Source of the DNA: Oceanobacter antarcticus
GTDB lineage: Bacteria > Pseudomonadota > Gammaproteobacteria > Pseudomonadales > Oceanobacteraceae
NCBI RefSeq assembly: GCF_044962685.1
Contig: NZ_JBBKTX010000016.1
Span: 1 to 64,000, forward strand
Direction: 5' to 3'
Length of the DNA stretch: 64,000 bases
Below the pieces are notes generated by a model that saw only the letters and a list, made by a program, of their open reading frames with translations, was not told the DNA's origin and did no database searches. Shown here one piece after another: positions 1 to 7,708 of the stretch. Each line of letters begins with the position of its first letter. Position 1 is the first letter of the stretch. The translations under genes were made by a program, and so were the position numbers.

Positions 1-250
1 ATCCGGTGCTCACTCTGGGCTACCGGAGGGTGTCGAATCACGAAGCCGACTTGCAGGCCTGACGGGTCACGTCAAACGTCGGCGACACAGAGTCGAGATC
101 ATCCGGCAGCCCCCGCAGGGCGCGGGTTGCCGCCGTCCAGAGCGGTGTTGACGCATGTGAAAAGGACGCGTCATTTCGCTGCATTCGCCGCCTTGCCCTG
201 AACAACGGCAACACTCGCGCAGAGCCGTGCAGGATTAAATAGATGTCCCC
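1..250 (-). mobile_element. MITE-like inverted-repeat element, copy 1 (cut by window edge)
   Basis: Reading the minus strand, this segment matches the complete element at 40453-40717 almost throughout by eye. Its outer end at 232-250 is the same 19-bp terminus (GGATTAAATAGATGTCCCC on the + strand). The other terminus is lost at the window edge, where the sequence begins inside the opposite repeat. It carries no transposase. A 75-codon reading frame on the minus strand lies inside the element and has no family resemblance, so I do not call it a gene. The two copies lie about 40 kb apart in opposite orientation. Confidence 0.75.
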
Positions 251-646
251 CATACCTGCTGACACCGCAATAGATAACGCTGAAAATCAGCCTGAAAATA
301 ACTGATTATATATGCAGTATAAATCAACAAAAGTCTGAATTACCGCACGCTGTCCGGGTGATGTCGGGGGCAAACCCCTGACACAAAAACGATTGCTCTA
401 ACGGATTACACATTGGTGTGCAGCAAGACCCAGGGTGAATGTACATGCTTATCTTTCTGGCAGGGAGTGACGATAAAATGGGATTTAACTATTAATTATC
501 AATAAGTTACGTTGGATTTCTGGAGTTTGGTTTGCTGGGAAGCCGAGCAGGCGCACGAGTATGGCGTTACAATTCTAGGTGCTGTGTTTAGCGCGCTAAG
601 CACGTGACGAATAACGCCGTGCTGACCGTTGCCGGCTCCGTCCGTG
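251..646. other. Intergenic stretch without a recognisable gene
   Basis: No convincing reading frame with a ribosome site is visible. The segment is AT-rich at first. It holds a perfect 12-bp palindrome TTAGCGCGCTAA at 588-599, just before the tandem repeats. Nothing else here can be assigned. Confidence 0.6.
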
Positions 647-769
647 GCCGGTTCCATCGTGGCCGTTGTGCAATATGCGCGGCCGTTGCCGGTTCCATCG
701 TGGCCGTTGTGCAATATGCGCGGCCGTTGCCGGTTCCATCGTGGCCGTTGTGCAATATGCGCGGCCGTT
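647..769. repeat. 41-bp perfect tandem repeat, three copies
   Basis: Three identical, directly adjacent units start at 647, 688 and 729, each beginning GCCGGTTCCATCGTGGCC and ending GCGGCCGTT. A degenerate part-unit precedes them at about 625-646. Because 41 is not a multiple of 3, any frame through the array changes frame at each unit, so this is not a peptide repeat. There are no spacers, so it is not a CRISPR array. Confidence 0.95.
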
Positions 770-803
770 TCGGACAGCCACGGAGGGCGTCCCTACGCTG
801 ACA

Positions 804-936
804 GCGGGCATGTCTTCACGGATGATTCAGAAGGATGAAGCGGGTCAATCCCGACTGATTCGGGAGCAATCTCGCCAGCTCAAGGTGTTGGAGCAACGCC
901 CTTGAGCGTATCGAAAAGAAGCTGGATATGTTGTGA
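804..936 (+). pseudogene. Possible frameshifted coding remnant (C-terminal coiled-coil tail)
   Basis: One frame reads a charged helical peptide (IREQSRQLKVLEQR) up to about 899. The next frame continues LERIEKKLDML and then stops at 934-936. Removing one C from the CCC at 899-901 joins the two into one amphipathic, coiled-coil-like tail. No upstream domain remains; the region before it is the tandem repeat. This may be the end of a decayed accessory gene, but a chance frame cannot be excluded. Confidence 0.3.
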
Positions 937-964
937 GAGCCACTTTTCCATGCGTGTTGTTTGC

Positions 965-1306
965 TCAGGCCTGCTGTTCGTGCCGACTGGCACATTGCAG
1001 GCAGCGAATGGCATAAGGCACTGCTTCCAGTCGTGCGCTTTCGATGGTTTCTCCACATTCAATACAGCTGCCGTAAGTACCCTGTTCAATTTGCTCCAGC
1101 GTCTGCTGGATCGCTATCGCTTCAATACAGGCTTCGCCGCTGATAGCGCCTAGTACCTCGTCGTTTTCACGCTCGGTTGCCTGTTCAGCAAAATCTGCCG
1201 ACAGTGGGTTGTCACGGTGACTGGCGAGTCGTTCGGCATCGACAGAGCGGGTTTGAAGCTCATCCAGCTGTTGTCTCAAGCGGCTCCGTAGTGCATCAAT
1301 GTTCAT
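965..1306 (-). CDS. Short DksA/TraR-family zinc-finger protein
   Basis: This 113-residue protein has the DksA/TraR C4 zinc finger near its C terminus: CIEC, a 17-residue gap, then CLQC. The N-terminal half is helical and charged, matching the coiled coil that enters the RNA polymerase secondary channel in DksA. It is shorter than DksA (about 150 residues) and longer than TraR (about 70). It is therefore a DksA-like paralogue rather than the housekeeping copy. It probably binds RNA polymerase and modulates initiation; which promoters is unknown. A GGAG-type ribosome site precedes the ATG (AAGGAGAATCCG). It stands alone, divergent from the HD-GYP gene. Confidence 0.88.
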   Translation of the reverse strand: MNIDALRSRLRQQLDELQTRSVDAERLASHRDNPLSADFAEQATERENDEVLGAISGEACIEAIAIQQTLEQIEQGTYGSCIECGETIESARLEAVPYAIRCLQCASRHEQQA

Positions 1307-1476
1307 CGGATTCTCCTTAATAAACGTCGAATATATTGGCGTGTCTGGCTGTCAAATTACGTTGGCTGTTGGCCGACCGCCTTGATATGGGTCAGCGGCG
1401 TGCAAGACAGCTTTGGCTAGACTGAAGAGAGTGGCTTTTGCCTTGTTTTTGTTCGTTTCTGCTCCTGGAGGTCGTT

Positions 1477-2613
1477 ATGGCCAATGCCTCAGAACAGCGT
1501 TTTATCGACCCCTACCAGCAGTTGGCACAGCCGCTGTCATTCGGTGATCGGTTGCAGCATCTCTATCGGGTGTTGCGTGAACAGTATTCCGGTATTGATC
1601 GTCTGTCTCTGGCGTTGTATCAGCCAGACAGTGATCAGCTATCGACCTTTACCTGTGCCGGAGATGACGCATCGCCACTAACGGGGTACAGCGTGTTATT
1701 AGACGCGGTGCCATCGTTAAAAGTTCTGGCCGATAACCCGCTGGTGCGGGTGGTCGGTGATATGCGCGAGTTTCGCTCTGATGAGCTGTCAACGCATACG
1801 GCGGCGCTGTTGGGGCAAGGTTATCGCTCAAGCCTGACGATGCCACTGACGGTGGAAGGCCATTTTCTGGGGATGCTGTTTCTGAATGCTCGTACCATCG
1901 ACTATTTCTCGGCGCCCATGGCGGCGTATTGCACCCTGTGGGGCCATTTGGTGGGGCAGACGCTGGCGCAGGAACAGGAGACGTTACGCCGTCTGCATGC
2001 GCTGGCACGTTGGGCACTGGATGTCAGTGGCGTGCGCTGTATTGAGTCGGACGACCATATGCAGCGTATGGCCGCGTACACCCGGCTGATTGCCCGACAA
2101 TTACAATCGTCACAGCCGTTGTCAGATAGCTGGATAGAATATCTGACGCTGTTTGCGCCGTTACATGATATTGGCAAAATATCGGTGCCGGATCGGATTC
2201 TGCACAAGCCGGGCAGTCTGACAGCAGAGGAATTTGATGAAATGAAGCGTCATGTTTCTGGGGGCAAGACACTGCTTGAAAAGGCGATTCGGCGTTTTGA
2301 TCTGGGCCGGATCGAGCATATTGATATGCTAATGAATATTATCCAGTATCACCACGAGAAGCTGGATGGTTCCGGTTATCTGGGGCTGAATGGTACCCAT
2401 GAAATTCCGCTGGAAGCTCGTATTGTCGCCGTGGCGGATATTCTGGATGCGTTGCTGAATGCTCGTTGTTACAAGCAGGCATGGGAAGAAGATGCAGTGT
2501 GGCAGGAGCTGAAGCGGCTTTCCGGCCGCCAGCTGGATCCCGACTGCGTAGCGGCGGTGCTGGATAACAAAGCCGCGATTCAGGATATTCAGCAACGCTG
2601 GCCTGCCCGTTAG
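1477..2613 (+). CDS. GAF-HD-GYP protein, putative cyclic-di-GMP phosphodiesterase
   Basis: This 378-residue cytoplasmic protein has an N-terminal GAF-like sensor (about residues 15-165) and a C-terminal HD-GYP domain. The metal motif HDIGK is at about residue 230 and the second motif reads HHEKLDGSGYL near 292. The usual GYP is GYL here, a single change at Pro. The metal-binding HD and HH residues are kept, so c-di-GMP hydrolysis is likely. I chose ATG 1477, which follows CTGGAG at proper spacing; an upstream in-frame start at 1438 has no ribosome site. The gene is monocistronic and converges on the CBS gene. Confidence 0.88.
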   Translation: MANASEQRFIDPYQQLAQPLSFGDRLQHLYRVLREQYSGIDRLSLALYQPDSDQLSTFTCAGDDASPLTGYSVLLDAVPSLKVLADNPLVRVVGDMREFRSDELSTHTAALLGQGYRSSLTMPLTVEGHFLGMLFLNARTIDYFSAPMAAYCTLWGHLVGQTLAQEQETLRRLHALARWALDVSGVRCIESDDHMQRMAAYTRLIARQLQSSQPLSDSWIEYLTLFAPLHDIGKISVPDRILHKPGSLTAEEFDEMKRHVSGGKTLLEKAIRRFDLGRIEHIDMLMNIIQYHHEKLDGSGYLGLNGTHEIPLEARIVAVADILDALLNARCYKQAWEEDAVWQELKRLSGRQLDPDCVAAVLDNKAAIQDIQQRWPAR

Positions 2614-2643
2614 GTTGGCACCGGATTGGGTTTGAAGCGATCG

Positions 2644-3072
2644 TTAGTTGTTCTGTTGCAGTAACGTAATGGCCAGTTTTACAAAGTCTTGTGATGTCAG
2701 CATGCCGACCAGTACCTTGTGTTCATCGGTGACCAGAACACACCCTTGGCGGCGATTGGCGCGCAGGCTTTCACCCGCTTGCTGCAATGAGGTATCGGGT
2801 GTCACAGCGACAACCTCGTGCTGCATGCACTGGCTGATGCCGGTTTTGCTCAGGTATTCCTGCAAGTGGTGGGCACCAAATTTATCGGTGATGCGGAATG
2901 CTTCCGTCAGAAATTCCCGTTGGCTCATCAGGCCACAGAGTTTGCCCTCTTCATCCACCACAGGAATATGGCGAATATGGTGTTCTGCCATCGTCTTTTC
3001 TGCATCGCGCAGGGTATCCGTTGGCAAATGGGTATGAAGGTGAGTGGTCATCAGTTGTTTGACGAGTTGCAT
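2644..3072 (-). CDS. Two-CBS-domain protein
   Basis: This 142-residue protein consists almost wholly of two CBS repeats. The first (about residues 8-65) contains HHIRHIPVVDEEGKLCGLMS and the second (about 80-138) contains QGCVLVTDEHKVLVGMLTS. CBS pairs bind adenine nucleotides and usually act as energy or ionic sensors for a partner. No enzymatic or membrane domain is fused, so its partner is unknown. It converges on the HD-GYP gene and shares no obvious operon. Confidence 0.88.
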   Translation of the reverse strand: MQLVKQLMTTHLHTHLPTDTLRDAEKTMAEHHIRHIPVVDEEGKLCGLMSQREFLTEAFRITDKFGAHHLQEYLSKTGISQCMQHEVVAVTPDTSLQQAGESLRANRRQGCVLVTDEHKVLVGMLTSQDFVKLAITLLQQNN

Positions 3073-3190
3073 GGTGGTTCCTGCCTTGGCTGTTCTGATT
3101 ACAGTAAAGCAGGAAAATACCGATCCGGCGGAGAAATACGAACCCCCATCTCTGCCTCTTGAATCCCTGTTGGTCGATGAGTGATAAAGA

Positions 3191-3218
3191 TGGCCACCAC
3201 GCCGGAGCGTGGAGGCCA
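3191..3218 (-). terminator. Stem-loop after the endonuclease gene
   Basis: A near-perfect hairpin has an inner stem CCACGC/GCGTGG and an outer TGGCC/GGCCA stem with a 4-nt loop. On the minus strand it is followed by TCTTTATC. It lies 55 bp past the stop of the endonuclease gene and is a plausible terminator with a weak U tract. Confidence 0.6.
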
Positions 3219-3272
3219 GGGGTATGCAGAGCAGTCTGGTGATACTGCCAACAACCTGTCAACAACCGCGCT

Positions 3273-5333
3273 TCAGTTACCCCAGATTTCAGCCACCAGT
3301 TCCGGGTGGTCGATAAAGGGATTACGGTTGCCTTGGTGGCTGTAGGCGGCGTCGTTACGATCAAGTTCTTTCTGGCTGACGGGGTCGGTGTTATGCCAGC
3401 TTTTCATCAGATTCAGGTACCAGATTTCAAAGACCTGATCGCTGCTGCCATTGAGTACGGCATCGCCATAGCTGGACTGGGTCTCCCAGCCGGAAATCAC
3501 GTCTTCGTAGCGGGTGGCGATGTAGAAATAGGTGCGGGCCAAATCGCCTTTGAACTCGTCGATGGGTTCGAATACGGTGCCGGAGTAGCCCAATCCGGAT
3601 TCGGCACTGCCCAGTTTGGAGCCATTGCTGGAGGTGTAGCTGGCGGTAGCCACTTCGCCGTAAGGGTAGCTGCTGCGCTTGCCGTTGACATAGCCATCGG
3701 AGGCGTAAATATGGTGTACGTCGGAGTTCATCGGTTCTATTGCACCACCAAACCAACTGCGTGGGAAAGTATGTTCTCGGTTATAGCAGGAGCCTTCGCC
3801 GCTGTAGCTGCCGCACTGGTCACTGCTGCTGGTGTAGGTGTATGGGTCTGAACCGTTCGGATTTTCGGAGTAAATATCCAGCAGGCTGCCGTCGGCTTCG
3901 TAATAATTATCGCGTTCGTAGTTACTGTAGAAGGTCCATAAGGCACTGTAGCCCTGGGCGCTGTGGCCAGCGCTGATGATGTTGTGCAGTTCAGTTTTGA
4001 GGACATAGCCACTCAGGCCATTGGCACTGGCGTAGTAGCCAATGAGGTCGGTGCTGCCGGTTCCTGTACCGGTATCTGTCCCAGCTCCGGTGTCTGTAGC
4101 GGAACCCAGGGTGAAACTGGTGCTTTCGCTGCTGGCAAATTCGCTGCCGCTGGCGACGCTGGTGCCGTCGAGAACGAGGTCGTAGGAACCGTTACCAAAT
4201 GAGCAGCACATACCGTCGCCATAGCTGTCGCTAATGGTGAAGGTGTAGTCGTCGTCTTCCAGGCAAATATCTTCGCTGTAGCTGGTGTTGCTGCTGTAGC
4301 CGTTACCATTGGCGATGTCGGTGCCGCTGCTGTTGCTGATGGCCCAGCTGGTTTCGGCGCCGTAGTTGTCGGTAGTCAGGCTCAGAGTGGCTGTTGTGCA
4401 ACTGGCACCACTATCCGTTGCTCCTGTACCACCGGATGAACCTCCGCCAGTATCTGTGCCGCCGGATGATCCGTCGCTGCTATCGGCGACAATAAAGCTG
4501 TTGCTCTGGCTGCTGGTGAACTGGTCGCCACTGACCACTTCGGTACCAGCCACCACCACAGCAAAAGAGCCGTTGCCGTACGAGCAGCAAATACCATCGC
4601 CGTAGCTGTCGAGAATGGTAAAGGTGTAGTTACCGGTATCCAGGCAGAATGTTGCGGTGTTGCTGCTGTTGCTGTCGTAATTGCCGCCGCTGGCGACTTC
4701 GGTGCCGCTGGCATTGAGGATATTCCAGCTGGTTTCGGAGCCGTAATTATCGGTCGTGATATTGACGTCGGTCGTGACGCAGCTGCCACTGTTGTCTGTA
4801 TTGCCGCTGTCTGTACCAGTGTTTGTCGCGCTGTCGGTGGTTGGCTCAAAGTCGTCGACATACACCAGTTCCGAGCCATCAAAGCCGCTTTGGTCGTAAA
4901 AACGCAGGCCCACTTCGATGGAACCTGTGCTGGTGGCGGTATAGCTGTAACTGAGTTGCTGCCATTGATCGGTCAGGCTGTTATCGGAATAGCCCTGATA
5001 ATCGGCGACATACAGACGCGCCTGGACGTGGCCTTCGGTGTGATAAATCCAGGCGCTGAAGTCGTAGTGGGTACCGCTGGTGACACTGACGGTCTGGCGC
5101 AAGTCGGTAGAACTTTGGGTGCCGGTATTGACCGTAATAGCGGCCGACTGGTTGCCGCTATACACCACACTGCTGGACGCAGCAAGACTGATGCCGCTGT
5201 CTATGGTGGTCCAGTCGTCGGGAGTTGAGTTGGTCCATTGTTCAAAATCGCCATTGGCGACGGTCGCATGGCCGGTACTGGCAACGGCAAGTGCCGATGA
5301 CAGTAACAGCGCGGCGGAAATCTGTTTCAACAT
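3273..5333 (-). CDS. Secreted multidomain endonuclease I
   Basis: This protein of about 686 residues starts with a signal peptide (MLKQISAALLLSSALAVAS). A jelly-roll, carbohydrate-binding-like module follows (about 25-160, VANGDFEQW to YVDDFEP). Next come two homologous repeats of about 95 residues, each with TDNYGxETSW and SYGDGxCCSxGNGS. A Thr/Gly-rich linker then leads to a C-terminal endonuclease I (EndA/BsnI-type) domain, with the NREH motif near residue 521 (YNREHTFPRSWF). That family cuts DNA and RNA outside the cell or in the periplasm. The likely role is extracellular DNA degradation for nutrients or matrix remodelling. I prefer the third of three closely spaced ATGs, since AGGA lies 8 nt upstream; the longest start is 5342. 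Divergent from the MbnP gene. Confidence 0.88.
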   Translation of the reverse strand: MLKQISAALLLSSALAVASTGHATVANGDFEQWTNSTPDDWTTIDSGISLAASSSVVYSGNQSAAITVNTGTQSSTDLRQTVSVTSGTHYDFSAWIYHTEGHVQARLYVADYQGYSDNSLTDQWQQLSYSYTATSTGSIEVGLRFYDQSGFDGSELVYVDDFEPTTDSATNTGTDSGNTDNSGSCVTTDVNITTDNYGSETSWNILNASGTEVASGGNYDSNSSNTATFCLDTGNYTFTILDSYGDGICCSYGNGSFAVVVAGTEVVSGDQFTSSQSNSFIVADSSDGSSGGTDTGGGSSGGTGATDSGASCTTATLSLTTDNYGAETSWAISNSSGTDIANGNGYSSNTSYSEDICLEDDDYTFTISDSYGDGMCCSFGNGSYDLVLDGTSVASGSEFASSESTSFTLGSATDTGAGTDTGTGTGSTDLIGYYASANGLSGYVLKTELHNIISAGHSAQGYSALWTFYSNYERDNYYEADGSLLDIYSENPNGSDPYTYTSSSDQCGSYSGEGSCYNREHTFPRSWFGGAIEPMNSDVHHIYASDGYVNGKRSSYPYGEVATASYTSSNGSKLGSAESGLGYSGTVFEPIDEFKGDLARTYFYIATRYEDVISGWETQSSYGDAVLNGSSDQVFEIWYLNLMKSWHNTDPVSQKELDRNDAAYSHQGNRNPFIDHPELVAEIWGN

Positions 5334-5647
5334 AATCATCATCCTGGGTGGTTCTGACGTTGTTTGGGTCTGGTCAAGCAGAACGGCGCAGGCTAGTTGA
5401 GAGAGATGACAACCAGACTGAAAAAAGATGACAGTGACTTCCCGCTGCGGTTTTTGTGAACCGATAGCGTTTGTTGATCTGGCGGGTTATGTAACAGCTG
5501 TTCTATTGGTTCCCGTAACACCGCTGTTAATACTGTGACACAGTGTCGCACGGTCTGGATTTGAACGGATGTCCCCCGCATTATCGCCGCTGGCTGGTAC
5601 TCACAGCCAGCGGCGAATTCTTAATGTCATCCAGTAAGGACACATCC
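5334..5647. other. Divergent promoter region, endonuclease / MbnP
   Basis: No gene is seen. It holds short palindromes AACAGCTGTT (5493-5502) and GACACAGTGTC (5537-5547), and the strong hairpin listed separately. These are candidate operator elements for the MbnP operon or the nuclease, but no regulator family can be assigned from them. Confidence 0.5.
5585..5615. promoter_or_regulatory. 11-bp perfect hairpin in the MbnP leader
   Basis: CGCCGCTGGCT (5585-5595) and AGCCAGCGGCG (5605-5615) pair perfectly around a 9-nt loop. The hairpin ends about 20 nt before the AAGGA ribosome site of the MbnP gene. There is no following T run. It is more likely a leader structure or mRNA stabiliser than a terminator. 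Confidence 0.6.
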
Positions 5648-6553
5648 ATGACCGTTCTTTTTACTCTCCCCAGCGCGACTTTTTTAACCGCTTTCAGTGT
5701 GATGACCGCCAGTGTTTTGCTGGTCGGTTGTGGCAGTGACAGTGGCAGCGACAAAGATGCAGCCACGGCAGATTCATCTGCCAGCTACAGCCTGCCGTTT
5801 TCTGCATCTGTTGGTGCCGAACCCCTGGCCTGTGGTGAGCGAACCACTTTGGCGGGTAACGCCAATGAAGGGAATGGCAGCCTGCCGCAGATCAGCGATT
5901 TCCGTTTGTATATCTCCGACGTACAGTTGGCAACCGCCAACGGAGACTTCGTCAGTCTGACGCTGGATCAGACCGACTGGCAGTACAACAATGTGGCACT
6001 GCTGGATTTTGAAGATGGCACCAGCACTTGCACGGCATCCACCACGGCAACCAACAGGGTGATTAGCGGAACGGCCCCAGCCGCAGACTACAGCCGGGTG
6101 CGTTTTACTCTGGGTGTGCCGGAAGAACTCAATCATCTGGATCGTGCCACGGCACTATCACCGCTGAATATTGATGGCCTGACCTGGAGCTGGGCAGGGG
6201 GTTACAAGCACGCCCGGATGGATATTGTTGGCTGGAATATCCACCTAGGCACGACCGGTTGTACGCTGGATGAAAATAACACCAATCTGGATTGCTCTAA
6301 CGCACGTCCGAACCGACCGACCTACACCTTTGCCAGCCTGACGCCGGGCAGCAGCACCATCAATTTTGACTATGCGGCACTGGTTGCCGGGTCAGATCTG
6401 AGCAGTAATACCGAGGGCACGGCGATCGGCTGCATGTCGTCCGCCGATGATCCCGAATGTGAGGCCCTGTTTAGCCGTATGGGGCTGGATGTGACCACTG
6501 GTCAATGCCTGGCTGATGACTGTGACTCCCAGTCCTGGGTGACGGTCGAATAA
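5648..6553 (+). CDS. MbnP-family periplasmic metal-binding lipoprotein
   Basis: This protein of 301 residues has a lipoprotein signal ending LLVGC. The mature part resembles the metallo-mystery-pair four-Cys (MbnP) family: ACGE near the start, ISDFRLYISDV, a conserved Trp-rich segment GLTWSWAGGYKH, and scattered Cys. In characterised members a Trp is oxidised to kynurenine by the partner MbnH and the protein binds copper. ATG 5648 is chosen because it follows AAGGA and begins the signal peptide; the frame stays open upstream to 5543 without a signal sequence. The stop TAA abuts the ATG of the di-haem gene. Family assignment is by recognised motifs; the copper role is inferred. Confidence 0.82.
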   Translation: MTVLFTLPSATFLTAFSVMTASVLLVGCGSDSGSDKDAATADSSASYSLPFSASVGAEPLACGERTTLAGNANEGNGSLPQISDFRLYISDVQLATANGDFVSLTLDQTDWQYNNVALLDFEDGTSTCTASTTATNRVISGTAPAADYSRVRFTLGVPEELNHLDRATALSPLNIDGLTWSWAGGYKHARMDIVGWNIHLGTTGCTLDENNTNLDCSNARPNRPTYTFASLTPGSSTINFDYAALVAGSDLSSNTEGTAIGCMSSADDPECEALFSRMGLDVTTGQCLADDCDSQSWVTVE

Positions 6554-7708
6554 ATGCAGCTGATCAGTTTATCTGTCCGGTGGCTGGCAGTTGGGTGCCT
6601 GCTGTTGCTGGCGGGGTGTCAGTCGTCCGACTTCGATCTGCAGCTGCAGCAGCAGGCAGAAGGCGTTACCTTGTTGCAACTCAGCAGTGAGGGCGGTTTT
6701 GTGCTGCCTGCTATCCCGGACGAGAATCCGCTGACAGATGCCAAAATTACCCTGGGCCGTTTTCTGTTTTACGACCCCCGGCTGTCGGCCAATCAGACCC
6801 AGAGTTGCGAGAGCTGCCATTTTCAGGCGTTGGCTTTTACCGATGGTAAAGCGGTGCCGACCGGCTCGACCGGTGAGGCTCTGGTGCGTAATTCGCAAAC
6901 GCTGACCAACGTGGCCTATAACGCGACTTATACTTGGTGGAATCCGATTTTCACCCGCATTGAATTACAGTTGGCGATGCCTCTGACCGGGGATACCCCA
7001 GCAGAGCTGGGAATTAATGACGCCAATCTGGCCGCGATTCTTCAACGCTTTCGCAGTGATACGGTTTACCAGACCTTGTTTGCTAACGCCTTTCCGACAG
7101 CGACGGATCCTTTTACCCTGACCAATATCACCCGTGCGCTGGCATCCTTTACCCGCACGATGATTTCCGATCGCTCACCCTATGACCGTAATGAACTGTC
7201 GGACTCTGCCCGTCGGGGCGAGGCGTTATTTTTCTCCGAGGCGCTGGAATGCTTCCACTGTCACAACGGTTTTAATTTTTCCAGCTCCACTATCACCACG
7301 AACACCCGCTTTCCGGAACGGCCCTTTTTTAATACCGGTTTGTACAACATCGATAATCAGGGCAGTTATCCGAGCGACAATACCGGCAAGTATCAGGTTA
7401 CGGGTGATTGGAATGATATGGGGGCTTTTCGTCCGCCGACCCTGCGTAATATCGAATTGACCGCACCCTATATGCACGACGGTTCCATTGCCACGCTGGC
7501 AGCGGTGGTGGACTTTTACGCAGCTGGAGGGCGAAACCTGACCGCTGGTGCTTATCGCGGTGATGGTCGTAATAATCCGTACAAGAGCAGTTTTGTGAAT
7601 GGTTTTGACCTGACGGCCGCAGACAAGACGGATCTGATCAATTTTCTTCACAGCCTGACCGACCAGGAATTTATTAGCGATGACCGCTTTGCCAATCCGT
7701 TTGAATAA
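6554..7708 (+). CDS. MbnH-family di-haem cytochrome c peroxidase-like enzyme
   Basis: This 384-residue lipoprotein (lipobox LLAGC) belongs to the CcpA/MauG-like di-haem family. It has two haem c sites, CESCH near residue 85 and CFHCH near 233. It also has the family segments PLTDAKITLGRFLFYDPRLS and TLRNIELTAPYMHDGS. It follows the MbnP gene with no spacing. This matches known MbnPH pairs, in which the di-haem enzyme forms a high-valent iron state and oxidises a Trp of MbnP. It would act in the periplasm, anchored to a membrane. Confidence 0.88.
   Translation: MQLISLSVRWLAVGCLLLLAGCQSSDFDLQLQQQAEGVTLLQLSSEGGFVLPAIPDENPLTDAKITLGRFLFYDPRLSANQTQSCESCHFQALAFTDGKAVPTGSTGEALVRNSQTLTNVAYNATYTWWNPIFTRIELQLAMPLTGDTPAELGINDANLAAILQRFRSDTVYQTLFANAFPTATDPFTLTNITRALASFTRTMISDRSPYDRNELSDSARRGEALFFSEALECFHCHNGFNFSSSTITTNTRFPERPFFNTGLYNIDNQGSYPSDNTGKYQVTGDWNDMGAFRPPTLRNIELTAPYMHDGSIATLAAVVDFYAAGGRNLTAGAYRGDGRNNPYKSSFVNGFDLTAADKTDLINFLHSLTDQEFISDDRFANPFE

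Noticed and set aside
38..265. 75-codon frame inside the first element copy
   Set aside because: It lies wholly within the inverted-repeat element, has no ribosome site or family resemblance, and the corresponding frame is not kept cleanly in the complete copy.
647..769. CRISPR array
   Set aside because: The 41-bp units are directly adjacent with no spacers, and no cas genes are in the window.
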